Origin: Candidatus Cryosericum terrychapinii
Lineage (GTDB): Bacteria > Caldisericota > Caldisericia > Cryosericales > Cryosericaceae
Direction: 5' to 3'
Assembly: GCF_003570925.1 (NCBI RefSeq)
Contig: NZ_QXIS01000033.1
Coordinates: 28,612-92,611 of the forward strand
Length of the DNA: 64,000 nt
Numbering within the stretch: the stretch's first letter is position 1; every line of letters starts with the position of its first letter. The position numbers were made by a program, and so were the translations under genes. Below are positions 54,874-63,952 of the stretch, one piece after another. Below the pieces are notes generated by a model. It did no database searches and was not told the DNA's origin. It was given only the letters and a program-made list of their open reading frames with translations.

Positions 54874-56303
54874 GATTGCGATTCCTTATCAGAGTTTTCA
54901 AGAATACTGCGTCCAGTCGCGGTGGTGCGATACCGTTGCTTCGAGCTGCGGGGTTTGTCAGGAATGGTCATCTCAATAAGACCGGCACTTATGAGCGGAT
55001 TGATGACTTGGTCCCTGAACTTGGTCCTGTTGGTTCGACCGGCAAGTACCAGCAACTCGCCTATTGAACTGTCTTGCAGGCATTTGTCGAGGATTCGAAC
55101 TTGGTCCCGACTTGGTCCCGACTTGGTCCCGACTTGCGGGGCGGATTCCACCGTCTCATGGGCCTCTTCATGTCCGGCAACAGCAACAATCGGCCGGAAC
55201 ACGGCCGTGAAGAACCCATCCATGGCAAACACCGGTTCTGGATACCCCTGCTCCCTGGCCCCTTCACGCATCCGCCGAATACCCGTACCAGCCTTCTCGA
55301 TAAAAGCGATGCGGTGCAGCAGATCCGCAATCAGCGGGTTGCGGCGCACGCTCTTGCTTCCGAGATCTTCGGGAAGCATCCCCTTTGGGAGACCGCCGGG
55401 ACTCGATATTTCGATGCGATCCTCGTAAATCTCGACAAAGACATTGGCTCCCTCTATGAACCAGTCCCGGTGCATGACAGCATTAGTGATGGCCTCGCGC
55501 AGTGCGGCCACGGGATATTCTGGAATCTCCTCACGCTGGAGCTTCTCGATCCGGTAGGCCGTGCGGGTGTTGCGCTCGATGAACCGCAGACTGTCCTCGA
55601 TGTCGGCGACAACGCCCCCGGCAAAATCCTTGCGGTCCAGAATATGAACCTTGCTCGTTCCCATGAACAGCAGACAGGTGACATAGGCCTGATTGAAGAA
55701 CCGTCGCGGCTCACGGGCAAAGAAAAGCACCCCTGCGTTGTGGAAGAGCAGCTTGCCGCCCGAGCGTTCTGCCGCCTCGATGTTCACCAGGATGTCCTCC
55801 ACCGAGCCGCCTTGGGAGATCGTGCTCTTCCGCAGCCAGTCGCTGAATTTATCCGGATCGAAATCATCAGGATAGCGGAAGCGCGTGCAAATGGATGAAT
55901 CGAAGCGGATGGCTCCAACCTGTTGGAAGAGATCACGGATCTCTTCGCGGGAGAGCTTCTGACTCATGGCACCTTGCCGCACGAAGAAACCATCGCTGCA
56001 TTGCACCGGTTTCGCGTCACTCTCGCGGACCGTCACCGCGGTTACCTCGCCAATGCGCTGAAGCAGGATCTTTATCGGCGGATCGCAGTTGCGGGCAATG
56101 TCCTGGATCTGGGCGCGCAACCTGTTGCTATCTGCAATGCCCCGAACAGTACCATCATCCCGGACGCCAAGCAGGATCCGGCCGCCAACGGTGTTGGCGA
56201 AAGCAACAAGCTCGCGGGCGAAGGAATCGGACAGCGCTTCCTTGTACTCTAGAGTGACCCCCTCGCCCTCCTGGAGTAGTATGGCAAGATCAGCGGCTGT
56301 CAT
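54870..56303 (-). CDS. Schlafen/AlbA_2-domain ATP-binding protein of the restriction operon
   Basis: 477 residues. The N-terminal AlbA_2 (Schlafen-like) domain reads EGVTLEYKEALSDSFARELV, AFANTVGGRILLGVRDDG. A HATPase_C_4 region contains REAITNAVMHRDWF and EIYEDRIEISSPGGLPKGML. A linker (~385-405) and a winged-helix end follow. Such genes often sit between hsdS and hsdR in type I loci and are thought to modulate the system; their exact role is unsettled. The gene overlaps hsdS and hsdR by 4 bp each. The linker is encoded by 11-bp tandem repeats (55099-55136), whose copy number would change the frame. Confidence 0.85.
   Translation of the reverse strand: MTAADLAILLQEGEGVTLEYKEALSDSFARELVAFANTVGGRILLGVRDDGTVRGIADSNRLRAQIQDIARNCDPPIKILLQRIGEVTAVTVRESDAKPVQCSDGFFVRQGAMSQKLSREEIRDLFQQVGAIRFDSSICTRFRYPDDFDPDKFSDWLRKSTISQGGSVEDILVNIEAAERSGGKLLFHNAGVLFFAREPRRFFNQAYVTCLLFMGTSKVHILDRKDFAGGVVADIEDSLRFIERNTRTAYRIEKLQREEIPEYPVAALREAITNAVMHRDWFIEGANVFVEIYEDRIEISSPGGLPKGMLPEDLGSKSVRRNPLIADLLHRIAFIEKAGTGIRRMREGAREQGYPEPVFAMDGFFTAVFRPIVAVAGHEEAHETVESAPQVGTKSGPSRDQVRILDKCLQDSSIGELLVLAGRTNRTKFRDQVINPLISAGLIEMTIPDKPRSSKQRYRTTATGRSILENSDKESQS
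55099..55136. repeat. 11-bp tandem repeat inside the Schlafen-like gene
   Basis: ACTTGGTCCCG occurs three times in a row (55099-55131), followed by a partial fourth (ACTTG). Because 11 is not a multiple of three, gain or loss of one unit shifts the reading frame of the C-terminal ~95 residues. Confidence 0.85.
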
Positions 56304-57562
56304 GCTGAGGTCCCCTCGGGAACTGCGATGTCTAGGTCTGCCACGTCTATCTCGCCGGAGACGAGTCGGGGTAGCAGTAGATCTCTGGTACGGCGGAGGA
56401 TTAGGTTTTGCTGCTGAAGAGTCAGCATAAGCTCCATGAAGTCCGTCGCAGCATGTCCGAACTGCTGAACGATCTCTCGGGGAGGGCAGATCGTAAGGAT
56501 GCGACTCAGGCCATCATTCGTCAGTGAGCGCTGCGTGGCCCCGGTGCAGTACCGGTCCTTTTCCTGGTGGAATTCCCTTGATGCTATCGTCAGGAACAAG
56601 AACGGAAGAGAATCCTCGTCAGCCGCTACGAATCCCGCAAAACCCGAAGAGAGCATAGCATTCGCGGCCAAGGCAGCGTTGGGCCTCGCTACTGCAAGCA
56701 CTTTGTATGTCTCCTGCATCCGCGCAAACCAGACTGAGTTGAGTAGTGGCTGCTTCTGTGCCCGACTTGGCTTCTGCTTATACGCGTAGTCGACACCGTC
56801 GCTGACTATCGTGATTCCATCGATGTCCGCTGTGGCATGGTACCGCTTCGTGCCCACGTAGGGCCCAACGTTCTGATCGATGAAGTTCCAGTTGCCGTTG
56901 TCCATCGCGCCCTTCACTTCCCAGCCCTCTGGAATCTGGCCGAGAGGAGAGTCTATGAAACGAGCATCCTGGCCACCAGGATAACGGAACTTGACGAACC
57001 ACTCGCGGTAGAGATTCTGCGCCATGTCCTCAAGAATCTCGATTCGCCGAAGGTCATTCTCGATCAGACTTTCATAGGGCAAGAGAATGCCGGCGATTTT
57101 GCTTTGGTCTGCAACATCCGGTAATGGAAGCTTGATATGAGCGATGCTCTTGAGACTGATAGTAGGCTGTGATGCTCCGCCCACCAAGGAGTCGATCTGT
57201 TGCCTGACAAACGGCGTATTGAGACAGCAGTATAGAAAGTACGGGACCGATCTGCCCGGGTCGGGTGTTATGCACACCGTGTTCTGACCCAAACAGAATT
57301 CCTGCTCTCGATCAACAAAGCACGAGTTGCCATATGAACCGACTCTTGAGAAGAGAATATCGCTGGCTCGGGGCCTGTGACGTTCGATGAACTCTTGGTA
57401 GGTCTCATCCTGAACCTTCAACGTTCTCGACAAGTCGAGGAAACCACGCTTGATGTCCGTCACTCTAACCATGGGATACCCGTCCTCAGAATATGCAGGG
57501 GTCTTGTGCAGACAGTCCCACAGGGTAGCAATGGAACCAAGTTCTGCCTCTGGATATGCCAT
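56300..57562 (-). CDS. hsdS: Type I restriction specificity subunit HsdS
   Basis: 420 residues with two target-recognition halves. The first starts AELGSIATLWDCLHKTP and has YPMVRVTDIKRGF, ILFSRVGSYGNSCFVD, LGQNTVCITP. The conserved spacer helix follows (LPLPDVADQSKIAGILLPYE to LIENDLRRIEILEDMAQNLY). The second half (GQIPEGWEV onward) ends with a matching helix (LTLQQQNLILRRTRDLLLPR). It sets the DNA sequence recognised by both methylase and nuclease; the target cannot be read from sequence alone. It starts 2 bp after hsdM ends and overlaps the next gene by 4 bp. Confidence 0.92.
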   Translation of the reverse strand: MAYPEAELGSIATLWDCLHKTPAYSEDGYPMVRVTDIKRGFLDLSRTLKVQDETYQEFIERHRPRASDILFSRVGSYGNSCFVDREQEFCLGQNTVCITPDPGRSVPYFLYCCLNTPFVRQQIDSLVGGASQPTISLKSIAHIKLPLPDVADQSKIAGILLPYESLIENDLRRIEILEDMAQNLYREWFVKFRYPGGQDARFIDSPLGQIPEGWEVKGAMDNGNWNFIDQNVGPYVGTKRYHATADIDGITIVSDGVDYAYKQKPSRAQKQPLLNSVWFARMQETYKVLAVARPNAALAANAMLSSGFAGFVAADEDSLPFLFLTIASREFHQEKDRYCTGATQRSLTNDGLSRILTICPPREIVQQFGHAATDFMELMLTLQQQNLILRRTRDLLLPRLVSGEIDVADLDIAVPEGTSA

Positions 57563-57564
57563 GT

Positions 57565-59109
57565 TTACCCAACTATCCTTGCCACGTTCTCGGCAATCCG
57601 CTCCTGCAACTCAAGGGCCTCGGTATTGAGAGCTTCCAGTTCCTCGTTCTGCTCCTCCAGCCATTCCCTGAAGTCAGAGTGCTCTTCCGCTCGGGTGGCC
57701 GCGCCTACGTATCGCGCGGGGTTCAGACACCAGCTCTGTGCTTCGATCTCGGATATCGTCGCGACCTTGCACAGGCCCAGCACGTCGGCATACTTGCGAT
57801 CAGGGAAGTACTCTGCCATCAATTTCGCGCTGTCGTGCAGCTCCTCTGGCTGCTCTCCTCGGTAGAGTCGGGCAATGTTGGCCAGAAACTCTATCTGCGC
57901 CAGAGTCCAGTCGCGGTGAGCACGGTCAATCTGGCGGTAGAGGTGGCGAGCGTCGATGAAGAGCACGTTGTCCGCCCGAACAGTCTTGTGCTTGCTCTTA
58001 TCCAGGAACCAGAGTGTACAGGGCAGAATCACGGTATAAAAGAAGTTGGGGGCAACTGCTACCATCACATCGACCGCTCGAGCCTCGACCAGTTGCCTGC
58101 GAATTTCGAGCTCGGAGCCTCTGGCATCAGCAGCCGAGTTGGCCATGACAAATCCAGCGCGACCGCTGCCATTGAGGGCACTGTAGAACAGCTGGATCCA
58201 GAGGTAGTTGGCATTGTCTGCCCTAGGTAGACCAAAGGGAAAGCGCGGGTCGTTCTTGAGCCGATCCTTGTCTACTCCATTCACGTTGAAGGGTGGATTG
58301 GCCATGACGAAATCGAACTTGCCGCTAGAATGGTGCAAGTCTTCGTAGTAGGTGTTCCCTTCCCTAATGTCACCAGCTAAGCCATGCACGGCTAGGTTCA
58401 TCTTGGCCAGACGCACCGTCTCGGACACCTTTTCCTGCCCATAGATACTCAGTTCAGCATTGGGGTTCTTCTTGCGTCCCTCAACGAAGCGCGCGCTCTG
58501 CACAAACATGCCGCCAGACCCACTGGCTGGGTCGAACAGGAGACCGCGGTAGGGTTCGATGATGTTGACGATGAGTTGGACGATGGCAGTAGGAGTGAAG
58601 AACTCGCCACCCTTTTGACCCTCGCTCATGGCGAATTGGCCAAGGAAGTACTCATAGACCTTGCCGAAGGCGTCCCCCTCAATGTCCGTGGGGATGGAAT
58701 TCATGGCCTTGAGCAATTCCTTGAGCAGGGCGTTGTCAAAGCGGTTGTAGGTCTTGGGCAGCACGTCCTTGAGGTCGGGGTTCTCCGCCTCGATGGCGCG
58801 CATGGCATCGTTAATGGCCGCGCCGATGTTGGTCCCTTCCGGCAGTCGGATCAGCGTCGAGAAACGCGCCGCGTCGGGCAGATAAAGCACGCCTCTTTCC
58901 TGATAGTCCACCGGTCCGACCTTCCGCCGGCCGCCGCCTTGACCGGCCAATTCCTTCGCCGCCGACTGGAATTTGTGATCGGCATAGCGCAGAAAGACCA
59001 GCCCCAACACCGGGACGGCGTATTCCGAGGACTTCAGCCTGGAATTGGCTCGCAGTTCATCGGCTGCTCCCCACAGGCGGGATTCAATGTTGTTGCCATT
59101 ATGATTCAC
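57565..59109 (-). CDS. hsdM: Type I modification methyltransferase HsdM
   Basis: 514 residues from the GTG at 59109 ([19 protein letters not shown]), which has GAGGGGG four bases upstream; an earlier start would add ~76 non-conserved residues. An N-terminal helical domain (HsdM_N) precedes an N6-adenine methylase domain with the SAM motif [14 protein letters not shown] (~191) and catalytic NPPF in [10 protein letters not shown] (~271). The C-terminal coiled coil ([20 protein letters not shown]) contacts HsdS. It is the first gene of the operon. It methylates host DNA to protect it from HsdR. Confidence 0.95.
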   Translation of the reverse strand: MNHNGNNIESRLWGAADELRANSRLKSSEYAVPVLGLVFLRYADHKFQSAAKELAGQGGGRRKVGPVDYQERGVLYLPDAARFSTLIRLPEGTNIGAAINDAMRAIEAENPDLKDVLPKTYNRFDNALLKELLKAMNSIPTDIEGDAFGKVYEYFLGQFAMSEGQKGGEFFTPTAIVQLIVNIIEPYRGLLFDPASGSGGMFVQSARFVEGRKKNPNAELSIYGQEKVSETVRLAKMNLAVHGLAGDIREGNTYYEDLHHSSGKFDFVMANPPFNVNGVDKDRLKNDPRFPFGLPRADNANYLWIQLFYSALNGSGRAGFVMANSAADARGSELEIRRQLVEARAVDVMVAVAPNFFYTVILPCTLWFLDKSKHKTVRADNVLFIDARHLYRQIDRAHRDWTLAQIEFLANIARLYRGEQPEELHDSAKLMAEYFPDRKYADVLGLCKVATISEIEAQSWCLNPARYVGAATRAEEHSDFREWLEEQNEELEALNTEALELQERIAENVARIVG

Positions 59110-59437
59110 GACGCCCCCTCGGTAGATTGGAACTCCTTTGGAGTATAGCACTGCACAGCGGAAACGCGCACATGAGAAGGTCCCACGGAATGGGGATGGA
59201 GAGACCCCACATTTGGTCTGGATCTGAGTCAGTCGCTGGTCGGAACGTAGGATCGGAATGGGACACTTACAGACTATACTGGTGCATACGACAACGGGCT
59301 TGAGTGTCTGCGGTTGTCTGCCCCGAGTCGCGGACAACGTACCGTCAGGTTCGCTGACGATTCAGGGCTGGAGTAAGGTTCAGCAGAATGCATGGGGCGC
59401 GGCAACATCCATTGGTTTCTAGACCGAAGGAGGACCA

Positions 59438-60415
59438 GTGTTCGGAATTGGACCATTCACGATGCTTGACTGTGCTGATTGCCAGCGGGGACAGTCACTC
59501 TCACTGTCCCCCGAAGAAGCCGACCGTTCGCGGAAAGACATGAGAACCTTCCTTGCCAGCAACTGGCGTTGCCCCGTATGCGGCAAGGAATGGTCGGTCC
59601 AGGAGGCCATGATCCAAGGATTAATCAGCAGCCACCAGGGCGCTTCAATGAATGTGGTAGGCAACATACTTCTTCATGGAAAGACAACTGTTGCCACGGG
59701 GATAGAGAGAGTGGTCGAGCTTGCCCAAGAAGTACCTCTGATTCTTGGCGTGAACTTCACGCCGTGGGGCAAGTATGCCAGGCTTGGTTGGGTTTCAGCC
59801 GGTAAGGACAAGTTCATCATTACCAGCTCGACTATTACAGCAACGGCCGGTCAGGATCCGAAGAGATATGCAGGGCTTGGAGAAGAGCTGGACGTAGATT
59901 GGATGTTGAGTGGGAGATCGAACTGGAGCAACCTAGACGTTCCGGTCTGGCAAATCGTTCTCATTCAGGCCAGAGAACAGCTGGACCGAAAAGGGTATAG
60001 CCTGTCTATTCTTAGCAGCGTCGTCGCTTTGGAGGCCTTTGTGGGCGCAATTATCACCGGCGCGTTTCATGATGCTGGAGTCGAGAAGAAGGTCTCGGAT
60101 ATTGTTTTGGAGCATACATCTGGCATTACCCGAAAGATTGACTCCTTGCTGCCAAGCATTGCTGGGATCTCGCTCAAGAAGTCAGGACTACGAGGCCGCT
60201 TGGGAGATGTGATCGAACGTCGAAACGAGATCGTACATGGTGACGTAGCAGAGTCAACAGAAGGGGATGCGCGCGAGGCATTTGAGGTATGCGTGCGCAC
60301 CATATTTCATCTACTTGTCCAATCCTTGAATGCAGACGCAACACGCTCGGCGAGAGAACAGCGGCTTCGCAGCAAATCGGCTAGTGGAGACCTCGGCATG
60401 GAGTCGCGAGCTTGA
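59438..60415 (+). CDS. Zinc-ribbon protein with HEPN-like C-terminal domain
   Basis: 325 residues. Two CxxC pairs (LDCADCQRG and WRCPVCGKEW) near the N-terminus suggest a zinc ribbon. The middle is unassigned. The C-terminal ~130 residues look like a HEPN domain: SSVVALEAFVGAIITGAF, then GRLGDVIERRNEIVHGDV, with RNEIVH fitting R-x4-H. It is divergent from the restriction operon, sharing the ~330-bp region between them. A role as an RNA-cleaving defence effector is an inference from motif and context. GAAGGAGGA precedes the ATG. Confidence 0.65.
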   Translation: MFGIGPFTMLDCADCQRGQSLSLSPEEADRSRKDMRTFLASNWRCPVCGKEWSVQEAMIQGLISSHQGASMNVVGNILLHGKTTVATGIERVVELAQEVPLILGVNFTPWGKYARLGWVSAGKDKFIITSSTITATAGQDPKRYAGLGEELDVDWMLSGRSNWSNLDVPVWQIVLIQAREQLDRKGYSLSILSSVVALEAFVGAIITGAFHDAGVEKKVSDIVLEHTSGITRKIDSLLPSIAGISLKKSGLRGRLGDVIERRNEIVHGDVAESTEGDAREAFEVCVRTIFHLLVQSLNADATRSAREQRLRSKSASGDLGMESRA

Positions 60416-60654
60416 TAATACCTGGGCGTACACGGCACATGGCGCACGGCCTATTGCCGACACCGTATCGTCTTGGTTTCGCCTAGTGTCTCATAGCAGT
60501 CAGTGCCAAATCCAAATCGGATACTAGAGAGGCACCTCGTTCACTAGGAAACGAGGAAAACGGAAGGTTCGGAGAAGCTACTTGTCTTTTCGCTTTGCTC
60601 GCAGTATATTGCTGTGCAGGCAGAACATCGAGAAACTGGAAAGCGGAGGAGAGA

Positions 60655-61338
60655 GTGCTTGGCAACTACAGAGCGTACTGCGACGAAAGCAGTCATCTCG
60701 AACACGATGGACTCCGTGCTATGGGCCTTGGGGTTCTGTGGTGCCCTGAAGAAAAGACAGGAGAGGCAAACCATGCAATCCTGGAACTGAAACGAGTCCA
60801 CGGCATTGCTCAGACAGCTGAACTCAAGTGGACAAGAGTGTCCCCAGCGAAACTGGATTTCTACCAAGCGCTCATAGACTACTTCCTCAATACCACATAC
60901 CTGAACCTTCGGGTACTAATTGTTCCGGACAAGTCTGTGCTGAACCACGCTGCATGGCACCAGACACACGACGATTGGTACTACAAGATGTACTATGTCG
61001 CCCTGAAACATGTGCTCCAAAGATGCCTGAGCTGTGATGTCTTCCTAGACTACAAGGACACTCATGGTGGGCCCAAAGTCCGCAAGCTGAGAAAGTATCT
61101 CGCAGGCGTAGTCTCGAGTAGCATTGCCGTCCAGACAGTGCGGTCCGATGAAGTCCCCCTGGTGCAACTCGTGGATCTACTGCTCGGTGCCGTAACGGCC
61201 GCGAATCGCGGTGACGTAGCCAGCGCCGCGAAGCTTGCACTGATCGAGCAACTTCGCCGGGGATTGCACAGTGACCTGCGAACCGAAAGCAGCTACAGTG
61301 CAACGAAGTTCAACATGTTCCTATGGCCCTCGTCTTGA
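60655..61338 (+). CDS. DUF3800 protein
   Basis: 227 residues. The GTG at 60655 has GGAGGAG four bases upstream and leads into LGNYRAYCDESSHLEHDG, the DUF3800 opening with its conserved D-E pair. CDVFLDYKDTH and VPLVQLVDLLLGAVTAA supply the later acidic residues of the RNase H-like core. The family is common in phage and defence regions and is suspected to act on nucleic acid; activity is unproven. It overlaps the next gene by 16 bp. Confidence 0.8.
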   Translation: MLGNYRAYCDESSHLEHDGLRAMGLGVLWCPEEKTGEANHAILELKRVHGIAQTAELKWTRVSPAKLDFYQALIDYFLNTTYLNLRVLIVPDKSVLNHAAWHQTHDDWYYKMYYVALKHVLQRCLSCDVFLDYKDTHGGPKVRKLRKYLAGVVSSSIAVQTVRSDEVPLVQLVDLLLGAVTAANRGDVASAAKLALIEQLRRGLHSDLRTESSYSATKFNMFLWPSS

Positions 61339-61841
61339 ATCGGCTTCCCTGGCTTCCAGCGATGTTGCCGCCGCGAGGATGTGGGCAAACTTGGGAGAAC
61401 TACTTGATCCCCGTCCTGCGTGCCTACTCGGAAGATTTCGCATCGACTTGTCCACTATGCCACGGGAAGCCGGTGGCTCCGTTTTACCGCCGCAGTCCAA
61501 GTGTCTCTGGGTATGAAGGCGGATTCTGGCACCTTGTTACCGATGATCCTCCGATTCCGCATGACCATGATGAGGCACATCGAGTGTTGTCTGAGGATCG
61601 TTGCCGAACCATCAAGTGGCCCCGCCCAACCATCGAACACATTGACAGCGGGGTGCCTTTGGTGTGGCTCCAGAGAATCAGCGGAGGAATGAGGACTCAT
61701 GTACTGCTACGAGATGTTCCCTATTTGGTGGTGCTGGAGGAAGATGTGAACGTCGTCTATCTCACGACCGCCTATCCGGTTACACGTAAACATACGCTGG
61801 AGCAGCTACTAGACCGGTACAACCAGTACGGAAGACCATAA
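61323..61841 (+). CDS. Hypothetical protein coupled to DUF3800
   Basis: 172 residues. It contains a possible metal or structural pair (CPLCHGKP), HLVTDDPPIPHDHDEAHRV, and an ending HVLLRDVPYLVVLEE, VYLTTAYPVTRKHTLEQLL. That ending resembles the last strands of small RNase toxins of the RelE/PBECR type, in which YPV-like strands close the fold. This is only a resemblance. Overlap with DUF3800 implies translation together; the two may form one functional unit. Confidence 0.55.
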   Translation: MALVLNRLPWLPAMLPPRGCGQTWENYLIPVLRAYSEDFASTCPLCHGKPVAPFYRRSPSVSGYEGGFWHLVTDDPPIPHDHDEAHRVLSEDRCRTIKWPRPTIEHIDSGVPLVWLQRISGGMRTHVLLRDVPYLVVLEEDVNVVYLTTAYPVTRKHTLEQLLDRYNQYGRP

Positions 61842-61868
61842 AAAAACGCACACCGCAAAGCGGTGGCG
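61840..61868 (-). terminator. Leftward terminator facing the island
   Basis: On the minus strand a CGCCACCGC / GCGGTG-N-GCG hairpin with a 3-nt loop is followed by seven T residues. It would stop transcripts coming from the Ntn-hydrolase pair; the plus strand lacks a T-run here. Confidence 0.6.
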
Positions 61869-62376
61869 TAACTCCTTCTACACATGGTAGATGAGCTACT
61901 AGTACTTGTACACCAGTTTTTAGAATTGTCAACTACCACAAGCACCCTCAGCCAATCTGCCTGAGGCACTTCCTCGAGAAGCCAGTCCTTGCGCTCAAAG
62001 CATTATGGAAACGGTTCTGCAAGATGAAGGCGCAGAACAGAACTGCCGTGAACATCAACGGTCTTTCACCTCGGCCCATTCAGATCCTAGACTAAGTGCG
62101 GTGCTAGGCGCAACCCAATCGCTTCTTCATAATCGTGAGAAAACGTCGAAAAGGGAAGTCGAAGTCTGTGACGTAATTCAAGGTTTACGTTATGGGCGAC
62201 ATACATACGGATACGATAGAAGGTTTTTTGGAGTCTGCTAAAGCGTGGCATTTCAGGAGTCTATCATGCTGTCTCTGACAAGTATCTTCAATCTTACCTA
62301 AATAGATACAGTTTCCAGTATGATCACAGAGAAGATAAGACCCCGATGTTTACTACGATGCTCAAACGAGTGTAAC
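61869..62376. other. Intergenic, nothing recognised
   Basis: About 500 bp, more AT-rich than the island. No gene of supportable length or family. Confidence 0.4.
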
Positions 62377-62583
62377 CTACTTTTTAATTCGACGACAAAC
62401 CTTGCCTAAATCACGCTCAGCATCTCTCTTGTTGGAAGGTTGTCCTTGGTCAATGGTTGCCTGTGAAGACAATCCTTCAGTCAATCCATCATGAATATTG
62501 CTCGGCAAATATGCGGCTATGTTGTGACCTTTACTTACCTCAAGCCATTGCTGGGTACTAACTCCATTTGTTAAGCCTGGCAT
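62377..62583 (-). CDS. Small hypothetical partner of the Ntn hydrolase
   Basis: 68 residues starting PGLTNGVSTQQWLEVSKGHN and ending in a basic tail (DLGKVCRRIKK). It begins one base after the stop of the protease-fold gene, with GGAGGTAG inside the end of that gene. No family recognised. The tight coupling suggests it works with the hydrolase, for instance as substrate or inhibitor. Confidence 0.55.
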   Translation of the reverse strand: MPGLTNGVSTQQWLEVSKGHNIAAYLPSNIHDGLTEGLSSQATIDQGQPSNKRDAERDLGKVCRRIKK

Positions 62584-62584
62584 T

Positions 62585-63430
62585 TTATTCTACCTCCGAT
62601 TTGATTGTCTCACCCTTGATTTTCTTCTGCTGTATTGGTCTGAAGCCATCGGTGCGGGTGATAGTAGCTAAATCTATGGCTCCGCCAACACCCCGTATAC
62701 CCACTTGCCATGTTTGAATCTTCATAGTAGTTCGTATTAAGAAGATAGATAAGTCAACACAATCCTGTAGTGGCAAGAATTGATAGGGAATCTGTACGCT
62801 TAATGGCTTGAGTGCATTTTCCAGGGTAGTGGTTTGGATATCAGATAGGTTTAGTGCTGCTTTTACTAAAGCAACTAAGTTCGGGTCAAACCCTTGTAAC
62901 AGACGGTCCGTGAATTCCCGTTGTCCACCCCATACAGGTCCAAACATACCTGGGTCGCTATCCCATTCCTTTGGGGTTGGGCCTGACGGGATATCCACTT
63001 CAAATACCCGTCCATAGGGCGCATCTTTATCAAATCCACCTACCAAGAAGACTATATCGGGTATCGTCTTGTTCTGAGGCATATTTGCGGCTGTCCACTG
63101 AGTCATAAAGAACTCGCTCAATTTCCCTGCAAATTCTGTCACTGACAAACGTTCCTTTGTCTCTTGATTCAATTTAGCTTCAAACTCAGGTAGCAAGCTA
63201 TGTGCTGTCCGAGGTGCTGCTAAACCAATAGCTCCTAATCCATAGGTAACTGCCGCAACAAAATCTTGCCCCTTCACCTTGAGTAGTTTAGTAGCATTAT
63301 CGTAACTAGCAGGAAGTAACATAGCTTGCTGTTGAAGTTGACCAGGTTGGACTTGAGTAGTTAATGTTACTCTGCTATCAGCCGCCAAGACTATGCCCTC
63401 TGCACCTTTGAAGGCTATACCCAATGACAT
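62585..63430 (-). CDS. Proteasome-fold Ntn-hydrolase family protein
   Basis: 281 residues. The ATG at 63430 has GGGGGAG five bases upstream and gives MSLGIAFKGAEGIVLAADSR, the opening of proteasome beta-type proteins. In that fold the residue after Met removal is the nucleophile; here it would be Ser instead of Thr. The Asp of AADSR and a Lys in NATKLLKV fit the D17/K33 positions. The second half (FEVDIPSGPTPKEW, QFLPLQDCVDLSIFLI, VGGAIDLATITR) also matches the fold. It is AT-richer than the restriction locus, so probably separately acquired. It is likely a peptidase, either self-compartmentalised or a defence protease. Confidence 0.7.
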   Translation of the reverse strand: MSLGIAFKGAEGIVLAADSRVTLTTQVQPGQLQQQAMLLPASYDNATKLLKVKGQDFVAAVTYGLGAIGLAAPRTAHSLLPEFEAKLNQETKERLSVTEFAGKLSEFFMTQWTAANMPQNKTIPDIVFLVGGFDKDAPYGRVFEVDIPSGPTPKEWDSDPGMFGPVWGGQREFTDRLLQGFDPNLVALVKAALNLSDIQTTTLENALKPLSVQIPYQFLPLQDCVDLSIFLIRTTMKIQTWQVGIRGVGGAIDLATITRTDGFRPIQQKKIKGETIKSEVE

Positions 63431-63952
63431 ATTACTCCCCCTTTCTTGCTCTAGCAAAGAGTTTACCATATAACTATATCACAGATTTCTCAACACTGTC
63501 TCGTTTAATCTCGTTTCTAACCCAAGCCCTACCTACTCTGGTGGAATAGTTACAAAAGTGATGGACTGTCCGTGGATGCAAGGCGTGACGTCGGGTATAC
63601 GGTGGGGCCGGACCGGAAAGCCAAGCGGTGATGACGTAGGATCGCAGCGCACACGTCCGGGAGGTGACATTTCCCGGTCTGCATGCATAGCAGGGCGGCC
63701 TCTCGCATGGGCTGCCCTTGTTTCTTCGCTGGTACTGTCCCGGGAGATGTCGCGCCCGCTTCTAAGGGAGTGCCAATTGATGAGATCAGCACCCAGAGGT
63801 ATGCTGATATGGTGAAGGGTCTCCTTGAAGGGGCCCGGACTGCACACCCATAAAGACAGGGAAAGGGTTCGGAGGCTGACAGACACGCGGATTCGTTGCG
63901 CCCATCCTATCCTAGCGGAGCAGGAGACTAGGCCGTCACAAGGAGGCATGAC
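63431..63952. other. Intergenic with decayed coding sequence
   Basis: A plus-strand stretch near 63773-63851 reads IDEISTQRYADMVKGLLEG and ends at a stop. It looks like the tail of a lost gene. Otherwise nothing is recognised. Confidence 0.35.

Noticed and set aside
59110-59337. Extended N-terminus of HsdM
   Set aside because: The additional ~76 residues lack similarity to HsdM_N; the GTG at 59109 begins at the usual family position with a ribosome site.
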